Shown here: piece after piece, positions 8,655 to 17,692 of the stretch
Numbering within the stretch: position 1 is the stretch's first letter
Layout of the letters: every line of letters begins with the position of its first letter
NCBI GenBank assembly: GCA_021781335.1
Contig: JAJXXA010000045.1
Span: 1-60,210, forward strand
DNA: 60,210 nt
DNA from: Actinomycetes bacterium
GTDB taxonomy: Bacteria > Actinomycetota > Acidimicrobiia > Acidimicrobiales > RAAP-2
Reading direction: 5' to 3'
Made by a program: the position numbers and the translations under genes
Notes under the pieces: model-generated
The model's database searches: none
Seen by the model: the letters and a program-made list of their open reading frames with translations, nothing else
Told to the model about the DNA's origin: nothing

Positions 8655-10161
8655 GCGCACCTTCTGAGGTCGTGCCGGTCATGAGCAGCCCAATCGCTTC
8701 GCGGCTGGTGCTCGGATCGACGATGCCACTGATCTTGCCCGCATACATCACCGCAACACGGTCACCAAGTGCGAGGACTTCGTCAAGTTCTGACGACACG
8801 ATGAGTGCCGCATTCCCCTTGTTTCGGTTGTCGACTATTTGCTTATGCACGTATTCAATCGATCCGACGTCGAGTCCGCGCGTTGGCTGGGACGCCATGA
8901 GAAACGCGAGGGGACGAGAGAGCTCTCGTGCCACGATGACCTTTTGCTGATTGCCGCCCGAGAGTGAACTCGCTTCTTCGAATATCGAGGTGGTGCGGAT
9001 GTCGAACTCTTTGACCAATTGCTCGGCGTTCTGGCGCACGGCCGTGAGATTCCTCGAGCCGTGACGGGCAAAAGGAGCGCGACGGGGCGTGTTGAGCACC
9101 AAGTTGTCGGCGACCGACATTGACAGCACCAGACCGTCACGGTGGCGATCTTCTGGGATGTGACCTAGACCAGCGTCGAGAACCTGGCGCGGTGACTTGT
9201 TCGTGATGTCTCGGCCGTTGAGGGTGATGGTGCCCGACTCCACGTGTCGCATTCCAGCGATCGCCTCTACGAGTTCAGTCTGTCCGTTGCCTTGGACACC
9301 CGCGAGTGCGAGGATCTCGCCCGCACGAACGTCGAGCGACACGCCGTTGACGGCGATGAGCCCTCGGTCGTCACGCACCACCAGGTCGCGAATTTCAAAA
9401 ACCTGATCACCTGGGGTGAACGCGGACTTCTCGACTGTGAGGTTGACGTCGCGTCCGACCATCAAGGATGCGAGTTCCCCCTCGGTGTCGGTTGGCTGGG
9501 CGGTGCCAACGACGCGACCCTGGCGGATGATGGTGATCACGTCGGCGACCGCCTTCACTTCCTTCAATTTGTGAGTGATGAACAGGATCGACTTTCCCGC
9601 CGCAGCGAGCGAGCGCATGATGTCCATCAATGCGTCGATTTCTTGGGGCGTGAGCACCGCTGTGGGTTCGTCGAGAATCAGGAGTTCGGCGTCGTGGCTG
9701 AGTGATTTCAAGATCTCGACGCGCTGCTGGAGGCCGACAGGGAGATTCTCGACGATCGCGTCGGGATCGACGTCGAGGTTGAACTCCTTCGACACTCGCT
9801 TGATGTCGTCAGTCGCCTTCTTGTAGTCAACCCGGTTGATCGACTTGGTGGGCTCGAAGCCGAGAACGACGTTCTCGGTGACGGTGAAGACCGGAACCAA
9901 CATGAAGTGCTGGTGCACCATGCCGATGCCACGTCGCACCGCCTCGCCCGAGTTCTCGAATTTGACGGGGTCGCCATCGATGAGGATTTCACCTTCATCG
10001 GGGTGTAGCAGACCGAACAGCACGTTCATCAACGTTGACTTCCCGGCCCCGTTCTCACCCAGCAGGCAGTGGATCTGGCCGGGTTCGACGGTGATGCTGA
10101 TCTGGTCGTTGGCGGTGAATGAGCCAAAACGTTTGGTTATGCCGCGCAGTTCTAATCGCAT
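8647..10161 (-). CDS. Nucleoside ABC transporter ATP-binding protein (two ABC domains)
   Basis: 504 residues with two fused ABC domains. The first (about 1-235) has LLGENGAGKSTLMNVL as Walker A and LLILDEPTAVLTPQEID as Walker B. The second (about 255-500) has a degenerate Walker A, LAGVQGNGQTELVEAI, without the usual Lys, and the signature SGGNQQKVIVAREL. This asymmetry is normal for the RbsA/NupO class, where one site does most of the hydrolysis. It energises the two permeases downstream. A large hairpin lies only 14 nt upstream of its start and there is no strong Shine-Dalgarno, suggesting lower expression than the binding protein. Confidence 0.93.
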   Translation of the reverse strand: MRLELRGITKRFGSFTANDQISITVEPGQIHCLLGENGAGKSTLMNVLFGLLHPDEGEILIDGDPVKFENSGEAVRRGIGMVHQHFMLVPVFTVTENVVLGFEPTKSINRVDYKKATDDIKRVSKEFNLDVDPDAIVENLPVGLQQRVEILKSLSHDAELLILDEPTAVLTPQEIDALMDIMRSLAAAGKSILFITHKLKEVKAVADVITIIRQGRVVGTAQPTDTEGELASLMVGRDVNLTVEKSAFTPGDQVFEIRDLVVRDDRGLIAVNGVSLDVRAGEILALAGVQGNGQTELVEAIAGMRHVESGTITLNGRDITNKSPRQVLDAGLGHIPEDRHRDGLVLSMSVADNLVLNTPRRAPFARHGSRNLTAVRQNAEQLVKEFDIRTTSIFEEASSLSGGNQQKVIVARELSRPLAFLMASQPTRGLDVGSIEYVHKQIVDNRNKGNAALIVSSELDEVLALGDRVAVMYAGKISGIVDPSTSREAIGLLMTGTTSEGAHV

Positions 10162-10175
10162 CAGATGTCATCGTA

Positions 10176-10220
10176 CTAATGAACACGACCCGGGCGTGGT
10201 GCCCGGGTCGTGTTCATTAG
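10176..10220 (-). terminator. 20-bp perfect hairpin between binding-protein and ATPase genes
   Basis: The arm CTAATGAACACGACCCGGGC is followed after a 5-nt loop (GTGGT) by its exact reverse complement ending at 10220. Read on the minus strand it lies in the 85-bp gap after the BMP gene and just before the ATPase start. No T-run follows on the minus strand, so it is more likely a leaky attenuator or an RNA 3'-end stabiliser than a full terminator. Such an element would let the binding protein be made in excess over the membrane complex. Confidence 0.8.
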
Positions 10221-10246
10221 TCACATCCGCACAAAGGCGGTGTTCG

Positions 10247-11347
10247 TTACGGTGCTGGGTAGTTGTTCGGGTTGACCGAAATCGTGCCAGCGATGATGCC
10301 CGCCTTGGCCTTGTTGATAGCGGCCTTCAGCGACGCGGGAACGGGGATGCCACCGTACTCGAGTGCCGTGCCGTTGTTCTTCAGGGTTCCAACGTAGGTA
10401 CCACCCTTAAAGGTGCCCTTGGCAGCGGACAGGATCGCGGCCTCGACCGAGGGCTCAACACCCTTGGCGACGGTGCCGACAAACCACGGGCAAGCGGCGG
10501 CGTTGGCGACACAGCCGTTGCTGTCGACCCACATCACACTGTGACCGGCACCAGCCTGCTGGGCGGCGGCGACGGAGCCGAGGCCCACGGAGCCAGCGAC
10601 CGGGAAGACGATGTCGGCACCGGCGGCGAAGTCACCGGCGGTCAACGTCTTGCCTGCAGTCTGGTCGGTGAAGTTACCCACGAAGGTACCCGTGCCGTTG
10701 CAGGTCGAAAGACTGCATGCGCCGGGTGCGGGAGTCCAGCCGAGGACCTTCACTGACTTGGAGAACGTCTTGTCGTAGTAGCGAACGCCAGCGACGAAGC
10801 CGTTCATGTAGAGCGTCACTGAGGGGAACTGCATACCACCGAACGTCGCGACGGTTCCCGTCTTTGACATGCCCGCGGCGAGAATCCCACCGAGGAAACC
10901 GGCCTGGTCAGTCTCGTATTGCAGTGAGAGGACGTTGTGTGACTTCTTCGCCACCGGTGCGTCGTCGACGATTGCGAACCTTTGGCGCGGATTGGCGTTC
11001 GCGGACGCGGCGGTTGCCTGGTCCATCAAGAATCCAACCGTGACGATGATCCCGCAACCTTTGCGTACGAAGCTCGCAATGTTGGGCACGTAGTCTGCCG
11101 ACGAGGTCGACGAGAGGTAGGACGGAACGATCTTCTTGTCCACCTTCGCGGCGTCCTTCGCGCCGGCCCACGCCGAGGCGTTGAACGACTTGTCGTTGAT
11201 ACCTCCGGTGTCGGTGACAATGCACGCCTTGAACTTGGCCGTCGCCGCTGACGACGAAATCGCCGTCGTTGCGGTGCTGAGCGTCAATGTACCCAGAACC
11301 AGTGCTGCGGTTCCGAGCACGGTACTGAGGCGACGAATGCTCCCCAT
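10247..11347 (-). CDS. BMP-family nucleoside-binding protein
   Basis: Extracellular solute-binding protein of the BMP/PnrA/NupN family (about 366 residues). A Sec-type signal (MGSIRRLSTVLGTAALVLGTL) precedes the first strand KACIVTDTGGINDKSFN, the family's DxGGxxDxxFN nucleoside-binding signature. The ATG at 11347 is preferred to the track start because AAGGGAGA lies 5-12 nt upstream and the signal peptide begins there. There is no lipobox: the only early Cys is in the first beta-strand, preceded by Lys-Ala. It is first gene of the importer operon. Expected role: capture of nucleosides outside the membrane for the ATPase/permease complex downstream. Confidence 0.92.
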   Translation of the reverse strand: MGSIRRLSTVLGTAALVLGTLTLSTATTAISSSAATAKFKACIVTDTGGINDKSFNASAWAGAKDAAKVDKKIVPSYLSSTSSADYVPNIASFVRKGCGIIVTVGFLMDQATAASANANPRQRFAIVDDAPVAKKSHNVLSLQYETDQAGFLGGILAAGMSKTGTVATFGGMQFPSVTLYMNGFVAGVRYYDKTFSKSVKVLGWTPAPGACSLSTCNGTGTFVGNFTDQTAGKTLTAGDFAAGADIVFPVAGSVGLGSVAAAQQAGAGHSVMWVDSNGCVANAAACPWFVGTVAKGVEPSVEAAILSAAKGTFKGGTYVGTLKNNGTALEYGGIPVPASLKAAINKAKAGIIAGTISVNPNNYPAP

Positions 11348-11504
11348 TATTTCTCCCTTGTTGTAGTCAGTCTGTATGGAAACGACTGTCCAATCGTGTT
11401 GTGCTTCCCCGACATGGTCGCGAAACACGGTCAGATGTTTATCATGGCGAGACTAGCCCTCTGCGAGTGCTGGCACCCGAGGCGCTGTGTGAATTCTGTA
11501 GTAC

Positions 11505-12962
11505 TTAGGCTTTTTTCGCCTTGTGCTGCTTGGTGGCGTGGCCCGTGTGACGAGGGACGAAAAGGCTCGCGATCAGCGCAACGATGGTGATGAGCGCCGA
11601 TATTTGAAAGGCGCGCTCGTAGCCGCTGACGAGCGCCACGCCCGAGGTCGGGTCGAGGAATGTCGCCGAGCGATCGGCGGCAACCGTGCCAAGAATTGCG
11701 AGCGATAGCGACCCTCCGACCTGGCGCGCCGTGTTGAGAACGCCTGACGCCAGTCCCGCGTCGGCCCGGTCGACTCCCGCGGTGGCGGTGTTGGCGAGTG
11801 GCGAAAAGAGCAGTCCCATCGCGAAGGCGCACAGGATCGCGGGCACGAAGATAGAACCCCAGTAAGAACTGTCGACCTTGATCAGCGAGATCCACACGAA
11901 CCCGAGACTCGCGATTGCCGCGCCGACGAGCAGGAGGGGCCGCGCGCCGGTCTTGGCGAGGAGTCGCGAGCTGATCTGGGCACCGGCGATGATGCCAACG
12001 GCCATTGGCAGAAAGGCGAAGCCCGCCTTGACTGGGCCGTAGCCCAAGATGTACTGGAAGTAGAAGGTGAGGAAGTACCACATCGCGAAGAACGCGCCAC
12101 CGACGAGGAACATGACGATGTTTGCCGACGAGAGTGCGCGGGACTTGAAGATGCGAAAAGGCACCAATGGGTGCGAGGCGACATTGGCCTCCCAGAAGAT
12201 GAAGGCGGCGAGTCCAATGGCTCCCCCGAGGAACCACGAGAGGGTGGAGGTTGAGCCCCACCCGTTGGTCGTTGTATTGACGACGCCGTAGATGATCGAC
12301 GCGAGCGAACCCGTCACGAGCACCGCACCCGTCACGTCAAGCTTGATTGCGGCGTCACGATTGCGCATCTCGCGAAGGTACATGCCCGCCACGATCGCCG
12401 CGACGATGCCGAAGGGGACGTTGATGAAAAAGACCCAGCGCCACGAGAACCATCCGGTGAGGATGCCGCCGAGTAGACCACCGACCGCGCCGCCCGCACC
12501 CGCGACCGCGCTCCAGGCCCCAATCGCTTTGGGCAGTCGAGGGCCGTGGAAGGTGGTCACGATGATGGTGAGCGTGGCGGGTGAAAGGATGGCTCCGCCA
12601 ATTCCCTGAAGTGCTCGTACGGCGACCATCTGGCTGTCGGTGGCGGCAAAACCCGCCCCGATACTCGCGAGAGTGAAGATGAACAACCCGGTGAGATAGA
12701 CGCGACGACGCCCGAAGATGTCGGCGGCGCGTCCGCCGAGCAAGAGGAAGCCAGCGAAAGTCAAGACGTAGGCGTTAACCACCCACTGCGCACTCGAGAT
12801 CGTGAAGTGAAGATCCCTGCCCATCCGCGGGAGCGCGACGTTGACGATCGAGACGTCGAGCACGACCATGAACTGGGCCAGACACGCGATCGTGAGGATG
12901 ATCCAGTCGGGGGCGTGTCGATGCACGGATTGGGATGTATGGGTCGCAGTCTTCTCGGGCAT
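11505..12962 (-). CDS. MFS drug-type exporter, DHA2 (EmrB/QacA) family
   Basis: A membrane protein of about 485 residues with around 14 hydrophobic segments. Motifs include CLAQFMVVLDVSIVNVALP in the first helix, LLLGGRAADIFGRRRVYLTG (motif A) in the loop between helices 2 and 3, and ALQGIGGAILSPATLTII, with the motif C-like repeat GAGGAVGGLLGGIL in helix 5. The start ATG 12962 is chosen because a TACACT box lies 6 nt upstream; the track ORF adds 24 non-conserved residues. No regulator is adjacent, and the nearest genes (BMP, EttA) are unrelated, so the exported compound cannot be guessed. His/Lys-rich tail GHATKQHKAKKA. Confidence 0.9.
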   Translation of the reverse strand: MPEKTATHTSQSVHRHAPDWIILTIACLAQFMVVLDVSIVNVALPRMGRDLHFTISSAQWVVNAYVLTFAGFLLLGGRAADIFGRRRVYLTGLFIFTLASIGAGFAATDSQMVAVRALQGIGGAILSPATLTIIVTTFHGPRLPKAIGAWSAVAGAGGAVGGLLGGILTGWFSWRWVFFINVPFGIVAAIVAGMYLREMRNRDAAIKLDVTGAVLVTGSLASIIYGVVNTTTNGWGSTSTLSWFLGGAIGLAAFIFWEANVASHPLVPFRIFKSRALSSANIVMFLVGGAFFAMWYFLTFYFQYILGYGPVKAGFAFLPMAVGIIAGAQISSRLLAKTGARPLLLVGAAIASLGFVWISLIKVDSSYWGSIFVPAILCAFAMGLLFSPLANTATAGVDRADAGLASGVLNTARQVGGSLSLAILGTVAADRSATFLDPTSGVALVSGYERAFQISALITIVALIASLFVPRHTGHATKQHKAKKA

Positions 12963-13042
12963 GGAGCGAGTGTAATGGTCAGGATTTTTCAATTGGACCG
13001 TTGATGTGACGGGTTGGTGCAAAGTGCGTAACACTAGATGCC

Positions 13043-14722
13043 ATGGCAGCTCAGTTCATCTTCACAATGCGCGACCTTCGTCGCTTCTATCCACCGGATC
13101 GAGAGGTCCTGAAGGGGATAAATCTCTCCTTCTACCCGGGTGCGAAGATCGGCGTCATCGGCGCGAACGGTTCGGGTAAGTCCTCGCTGCTTCGTATCAT
13201 GGCCGGACTCGACGACGGCTTCACCGGAGAAGCGCGTCTCACCCCAGGCTTCAGTGTGGGCTACCTCTCCCAGGAGCCACAACTCGACCCGGCGAAGGAC
13301 GTGGTCGGCAACGTGGCTGACGGCGTCGCCGAACAGCGTGATCTGCTGACGCGCTTCAACGAGGTGTGCGCCGCATTCGCCGATCCTGACGCAGACTTTG
13401 ACGCCCTTCTCGCCGAGCAATCCAATCTCCAGACCAGGATCGATGCGTTGGGTGCGTGGGACCTCGAACGAACGCTGGAGATTGCCATGGACGCGCTGCG
13501 GCTTCCCGCCCCCGATGCCGACGTGACCAAGTTGTCCGGTGGCGAACGTCGACGCGTCGCGCTCTGTCGGCTCCTGCTCTCCAAGCCGGACCTTCTACTC
13601 CTCGACGAGCCGACGAACCACCTTGATGCTGAGTCGGTGGCGTGGCTCGAACGCACGTTGCAGGACTACGCCGGAACCGTCGTCGCGATCACCCACGACC
13701 GGTACTTCCTCGACAACGCGGCGTCATGGATATTGGAACTCGACCGTGGTCACGGCATTCCGTGGGAGGGCAACTACTCGTCATGGCTTGAGCAGAAACA
13801 GGCGCGATTGGCCTCGGAGGAGAAAGCCGACAAGGTTCGCCAAGCCGCCCTCGAGCGTGAGCTTGAGTGGATACGCATGTCGCCCCGGGCTCGACAGAGC
13901 AAGGGCAAGGCGCGCCTCAGTGCGTTCAATGAGCTGGTTGCTGAATCCGAGGCGGCCGAGCGTCGCGCTGACCGGCTCGAGATCGCCATCCCGCCGGGTC
14001 CGCGCCTCGGTGATGTCGTGGTGAACGCCACGCATCTCACCAAAGGCTTCGACGATCGGCTTTTGATCGAAGACCTGACGTTCCTGCTGCCCCCGGGTGG
14101 CATCGTCGGTGTGATCGGCGCCAATGGCGCGGGTAAGACCACGCTGTTCAAGATGATGATCGGACAAGAGCAGCCTGACGCTGGCACGATTGAAGTGGGC
14201 AGCACCGTGAAGTTCGCCTACGTTGACCAGAGCCGAGACAGTCTCGACGCCAACGCGACCGTGTTCGACGAGATCAGCGAGGGCCAGGAGCACATGGTGG
14301 TGGGTTCGCGTGAGGTCCACGCCCGCGCGTACGTCGCGAGTTTTGGTTTCAAGGGCAGCGACCAACAAAAGAAGGTGGGCGAGATCTCGGGGGGTGAGCG
14401 CAATCGTGTCCAATTGGCCAAGGTGTTGCGAAGTGGTGGGAATGTCTTGCTGCTCGACGAACCAACGAACGACCTTGACGTCGACACACTGCGCGCGCTC
14501 GAGGACGGCCTCTTGAGCTTTCCAGGATGCGCGGTCGTGATCAGCCACGACCGGTGGTTCCTGGACCGGATCGCCACCCACGTGCTGGCCTTTGAAGGCG
14601 ACGCGGTGGTGCGGTGGTTCGAGGGGAACTTCTCGGATTACGAGGCGGAACGACACAAGCGTCTCGGCACCGACGCCGACCAGCCACACCGACTCCGCTA
14701 CAAGCCGATCACTCGTTCGTGA
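13043..14722 (+). CDS. ettA: Energy-dependent translational throttle protein EttA (ABC-F)
   Basis: ABC-F ATPase that binds the ribosomal E site and gates entry into elongation according to ATP/ADP state. 559 residues, the usual EttA length. First domain: [16 protein letters not shown] (Walker A), [16 protein letters not shown] (signature), [12 protein letters not shown] (Walker B). The linker contains [16 protein letters not shown] and the basic [15 protein letters not shown] typical of EttA. Second domain: [43 protein letters not shown]. There are no membrane segments, so it is not a transporter. It is monocistronic by appearance, between a divergent exporter and the tryptophan genes. An antibiotic-resistance ABC-F is less likely given the EttA-type linker. 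Confidence 0.95.
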   Translation: MAAQFIFTMRDLRRFYPPDREVLKGINLSFYPGAKIGVIGANGSGKSSLLRIMAGLDDGFTGEARLTPGFSVGYLSQEPQLDPAKDVVGNVADGVAEQRDLLTRFNEVCAAFADPDADFDALLAEQSNLQTRIDALGAWDLERTLEIAMDALRLPAPDADVTKLSGGERRRVALCRLLLSKPDLLLLDEPTNHLDAESVAWLERTLQDYAGTVVAITHDRYFLDNAASWILELDRGHGIPWEGNYSSWLEQKQARLASEEKADKVRQAALERELEWIRMSPRARQSKGKARLSAFNELVAESEAAERRADRLEIAIPPGPRLGDVVVNATHLTKGFDDRLLIEDLTFLLPPGGIVGVIGANGAGKTTLFKMMIGQEQPDAGTIEVGSTVKFAYVDQSRDSLDANATVFDEISEGQEHMVVGSREVHARAYVASFGFKGSDQQKKVGEISGGERNRVQLAKVLRSGGNVLLLDEPTNDLDVDTLRALEDGLLSFPGCAVVISHDRWFLDRIATHVLAFEGDAVVRWFEGNFSDYEAERHKRLGTDADQPHRLRYKPITRS

Positions 14723-14783
14723 GGTACTGACGACTCCTCTTCGAAGAAGGAATTAAGTAATTGCTACGCCTAGAGTTCTTGGC

Positions 14784-15542
14784 GTGAGCAACGCCACTGA
14801 TTACTCGAGTTATCTGCGCATCAACGATCTTTTGACACTGCAAGTGCCACTCAGTACCGGCGCGCCCGACGAGTTGCTCTTCATCGTGGTCCACCAGTCA
14901 TACGAACTGTGGTTCAAGGTGATCATCGATGAATTGACGCGCGCGACCGCGGCACTGCACGACAAGGAGCCCTGGAATGCGCTAGCGCACCTACGTCGGG
15001 TCATCGGTATTGAAGACCTCCTACTCGGACACCTTCGCGTCCTTGAGACGATGTCGCCCGAGGGGTTTCTGGCGTTTCGAGACCCCCTTCACCCCGCGTC
15101 GGGCTTCCAGTCGTTCCAATTTCGCGGCATCGAATTCTTGAGTGGCGCCGGCAAACCCGCCATGTTGAGTTTTGAACTCTTCGATGACGAGCAGCGAGCG
15201 TGGCTGAGGGGTCTGAGCGAAGGGACGACGCTCTGGTCAGGCTTCGAGCACTCGGTGCGCACACTTCTCGGCGCGAGTGGACAAGAAGACCTCCTCGACA
15301 TACTTCGCGCCCTCTATCTCTCACACACGACCCCCGAGACCTCAGCACTGCACTGCGTGAGTGAACTGATGATGGACCATGACGAGCGACTCGCCATGTG
15401 GCGCCATCAGCACCTGCTCATGGCCGGTCGTCAGATCGGACGCCGACCTGGCACGGGGGGCAGTGAGGGAATGGCGTATCTTGATTCGACCCTGGGGCAA
15501 CGGATGTACCCCTTGTTATGGGAAGTGAGGTCGGTACTGTGA
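14784..15542 (+). CDS. kynA: Tryptophan 2,3-dioxygenase
   Basis: Heme enzyme opening the indole ring of L-tryptophan to N-formylkynurenine. 252 residues. Conserved pieces: DELLFIVVHQSYELWFK, where His37 aligns with the distal heme-pocket His; GFQSFQFRGIEFLSG, whose Arg contacts the substrate carboxylate; and WRHQHLLMAGRQIGRRPGTGGSEG, holding the proximal heme His and the GTGGS loop. The N-terminus is short relative to animal enzymes but typical for bacteria. The GTG start has a TAGAGT box 7 nt upstream, so it is probably leaderless. It overlaps kynU by 4 bp. A kynurenine formamidase gene is not present nearby. Confidence 0.95.
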   Translation: MSNATDYSSYLRINDLLTLQVPLSTGAPDELLFIVVHQSYELWFKVIIDELTRATAALHDKEPWNALAHLRRVIGIEDLLLGHLRVLETMSPEGFLAFRDPLHPASGFQSFQFRGIEFLSGAGKPAMLSFELFDDEQRAWLRGLSEGTTLWSGFEHSVRTLLGASGQEDLLDILRALYLSHTTPETSALHCVSELMMDHDERLAMWRHQHLLMAGRQIGRRPGTGGSEGMAYLDSTLGQRMYPLLWEVRSVL

Positions 15543-16771
15543 TCTTGAGAGACGACTGCGCGGCACTGGACGAGGCCGACGAGATATCTGATCTTCGTGC
15601 GGAGTTTCGCCTCAACAGTGGTGAGATCTACCTCGATGGTAATTCGCTCGGCCCGGTGACCCACGCGGCGAGTCGACGTGTCAACGAAGTCATCAACGTC
15701 GAGTGGGCGAAGGGCTTGGTGCGCAGTTGGAACGCTGCGGGCTGGATGGCGGAGCCCACGACGCTCGGCGACCGGTTGGCTCCGCTCATCGGCGCCCAGC
15801 CCGGTGAGGTACTGGTCGCGGACACGTTGACGTTCTTTCTCGCAAAACTCATCGGTGGCGCGCTTGACCTGCGAGCGGACCGCCACGTCGTGTTGACCGA
15901 CGTCGCCAATTTCCACTCCGATATCTACATCGTCGAAGCGATGGCGCGCCGCGCGGGCCGCCCCATGGTCGTCAAGGCCATCGACCGATCGGCGTTGGAG
16001 AAGGAACTGAGCGACGATGTGGCACTGGTGATGCTCACGCACGTTGATTTTCGAACGGGCGAGATGTTGGACATGAAGGGCATCACGAAGCAAGTGCACG
16101 ATGCGGGTGCATTGATGTTGTGGGACTTCGCGCATTCTGCCGGGGCAGTAGAACTCGACGTAACGGGTTGCGACGTCGATTTCGCGGCGGGCTGTGGCTA
16201 CAAGTATCTCAACGGAGGTCCCGGGGCGCCGGCGTTCTTGTACGTGCGCGAACGTTGGCAAGGTGTGCTCGAGAACCCGCTACCCGGCTGGTTGGGGCAC
16301 GCCCGCCCGTTCAACTTCGAGTTGACCTACGAGCCGGCCCAAGGCATGCAGGCCTTCGTCACCTCCTCGCCGTCGGTGATAGCGCTCGCCGCGCTCGGCG
16401 GCGCCCTCGAGGTCTGGGAACACGCCACTATGGCCCAGGTACGTGCCAAGAGCCTGGCCCTGACCGACATGTTCATCACGTTGGTCGAAGACCGCCTGCC
16501 CGGCGTCTTCGAGGTCGTGACGCCGCGCGAACACCACAAGCGCGGCAGCCAGGTGGCACTTCGCCACGCCGAAGGCTACGGGATCATCCAGGCGCTGATC
16601 GAGCGCGGAGTCATCGGTGATTTCCGCGACCCCGACATCTGTCGGTTCGGATTCGCACCGTTGTACGTGCGCTACGTCGATGTCTATGACGCGGTCGAGC
16701 GAATCGTCGAGGTGATGACCTCCGAGATGTACCGCGACGAGCGGTTTTCTCAGCGCAAACCGGTCACCTGA
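15539..16771 (+). CDS. kynU: Kynureninase
   Basis: PLP enzyme cleaving kynurenine to anthranilate and alanine. About 410 residues, fold-type I. Visible motifs: IYLDGNSLGP near the start, LTHVDFRTGEMLDM, WDFAHSAGAVELDV (Asp/His pair near the cofactor) and GCGYKYLNGGPGAPAF, where the Lys forms the Schiff base. I start it at GTG 15539 because it gives a GTGA overlap with kynA and has GTGAGG about 9 nt upstream; the track start ATG 15518 adds seven residues. Coupled with kynA it supplies anthranilate for catabolism or for other pathways. The stop abuts the convergent purU stop with a single base between. Confidence 0.95.
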   Translation: MILRDDCAALDEADEISDLRAEFRLNSGEIYLDGNSLGPVTHAASRRVNEVINVEWAKGLVRSWNAAGWMAEPTTLGDRLAPLIGAQPGEVLVADTLTFFLAKLIGGALDLRADRHVVLTDVANFHSDIYIVEAMARRAGRPMVVKAIDRSALEKELSDDVALVMLTHVDFRTGEMLDMKGITKQVHDAGALMLWDFAHSAGAVELDVTGCDVDFAAGCGYKYLNGGPGAPAFLYVRERWQGVLENPLPGWLGHARPFNFELTYEPAQGMQAFVTSSPSVIALAALGGALEVWEHATMAQVRAKSLALTDMFITLVEDRLPGVFEVVTPREHHKRGSQVALRHAEGYGIIQALIERGVIGDFRDPDICRFGFAPLYVRYVDVYDAVERIVEVMTSEMYRDERFSQRKPVT

Positions 16772-16772
16772 G

Positions 16773-17621
16773 TTACTGGGAGAAGATCACCGTTCGTTTG
16801 CCGACGAGGGCCACCCGGTCTTCGGCGATGAGTCGCACCGCTCGCGCCAGCACGGTTCGTTCGATGTCGCGGCCCAGTGAGATGAGATCCGAGGGCCGTC
16901 GCGCGTGGGTGACGCGTACGACGTCCTGCTCGATGATGGGACCTTCGTCGAGTTCCGGGGTGACGAAGTGTGCGGTGGCTCCGATGATCTTGACGCCGCG
17001 CTCGTACGCCTGATGGTAGGGCCGCGCGCCTTTGAAGCCCGGCAAGAACGAATGGTGGATGTTGATCGCCCGGCCGCTCAGGTCCGCGCACAATTCTGCC
17101 GAGAGCACCTGCATGTAACGCGCGAGGATGACGACGTCGGCGCCAAAACGCGCTATTAGTCCTCGAAGTTCGTTTTCGGCAGCTTGCTTGGTGTCGTTCG
17201 TCACCGCGATCTCGAAGAACGGGACGCCGTATCGTTCGGCCAAGGGTCGACAATCGGGGTGGTTGGCGACGATGGCGGCGATGTCGAGTGGGAGATCGCC
17301 CTGCTCTCGGCGGTACAGAAGGTCTGCGAGGCAGTGGTCGGCGGTGGAGACCATGATGATGGCGCGTCGTTGGGTCAGCTCATCACGAAGACCGAGTTGC
17401 GGTTCGAAGGGCGCGAGTTCGCTCATCAGCACTTCTCGTACGTCGCCGATCTGATCGTTGTCGGTCTCAAAGCGTGTGCGCATACAGAATTGCCCGGTCA
17501 CGGGATCGGTGAACTGGTCGTTCTCAAGGATGTTGCCACCAACCTGGACAATGGCTGAACTGGCCGCACGCACGATGCCCGGACCGTCGGCGCACTGCAG
17601 GGTCACGACGTAAGTTGTCAC
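16773..17621 (-). CDS. purU: Formyltetrahydrofolate deformylase
   Basis: Hydrolyses 10-formyl-THF to THF and formate, balancing one-carbon pools and supplying formate. 282 residues: an N-terminal ACT domain (VVTLQCADGPGIVRAASSAIVQVGGNI) and a C-terminal formyltransferase-fold domain with NIHHSFLPGFKGARPYHQAYERG and ATAHFVTPELDEGPIIEQDV, containing the catalytic Asn/His/Asp set. The start is GTG with AAGGAGGAG about 6 nt upstream. It is convergent with the tryptophan genes, and 3-hydroxyacyl-CoA dehydrogenase lies upstream on the same strand 71 bp away with a hairpin between, so it likely has its own promoter. Confidence 0.95.
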   Translation of the reverse strand: MTTYVVTLQCADGPGIVRAASSAIVQVGGNILENDQFTDPVTGQFCMRTRFETDNDQIGDVREVLMSELAPFEPQLGLRDELTQRRAIIMVSTADHCLADLLYRREQGDLPLDIAAIVANHPDCRPLAERYGVPFFEIAVTNDTKQAAENELRGLIARFGADVVILARYMQVLSAELCADLSGRAINIHHSFLPGFKGARPYHQAYERGVKIIGATAHFVTPELDEGPIIEQDVVRVTHARRPSDLISLGRDIERTVLARAVRLIAEDRVALVGKRTVIFSQ

Positions 17622-17657
17622 GCACTCCTCCTTCTGTCCTTACAGCGTAGAAGGCGC

Positions 17658-17685
17658 TCACCGTGTCCGACGACGGACTCGGTGA
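17658..17685 (-). terminator. Interrupted hairpin after the 3-hydroxyacyl-CoA dehydrogenase gene
   Basis: TCACCG (17658-17663) pairs with CGGTGA (17680-17685); inside, TCCG pairs with CGGA around an ACGA loop, with a 2-nt mismatch on each side. It sits just past the stop codon of the minus-strand dehydrogenase and before purU. No clear T-run follows, so the terminator call is tentative. Confidence 0.4.
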
Positions 17686-17692
17686 AGGATCG

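Noticed and set aside
7380-8684. Plus-strand ORFs of 200 and 230 residues rich in Asp/Glu/Arg/His
   Set aside because: They are antisense shadows of the nucleoside permeases; composition is that of reversed hydrophobic codons.
13781-14689. 302-residue minus-strand ORF inside ettA
   Set aside because: Shadow of the conserved ABC-F gene, with no recognisable domain.
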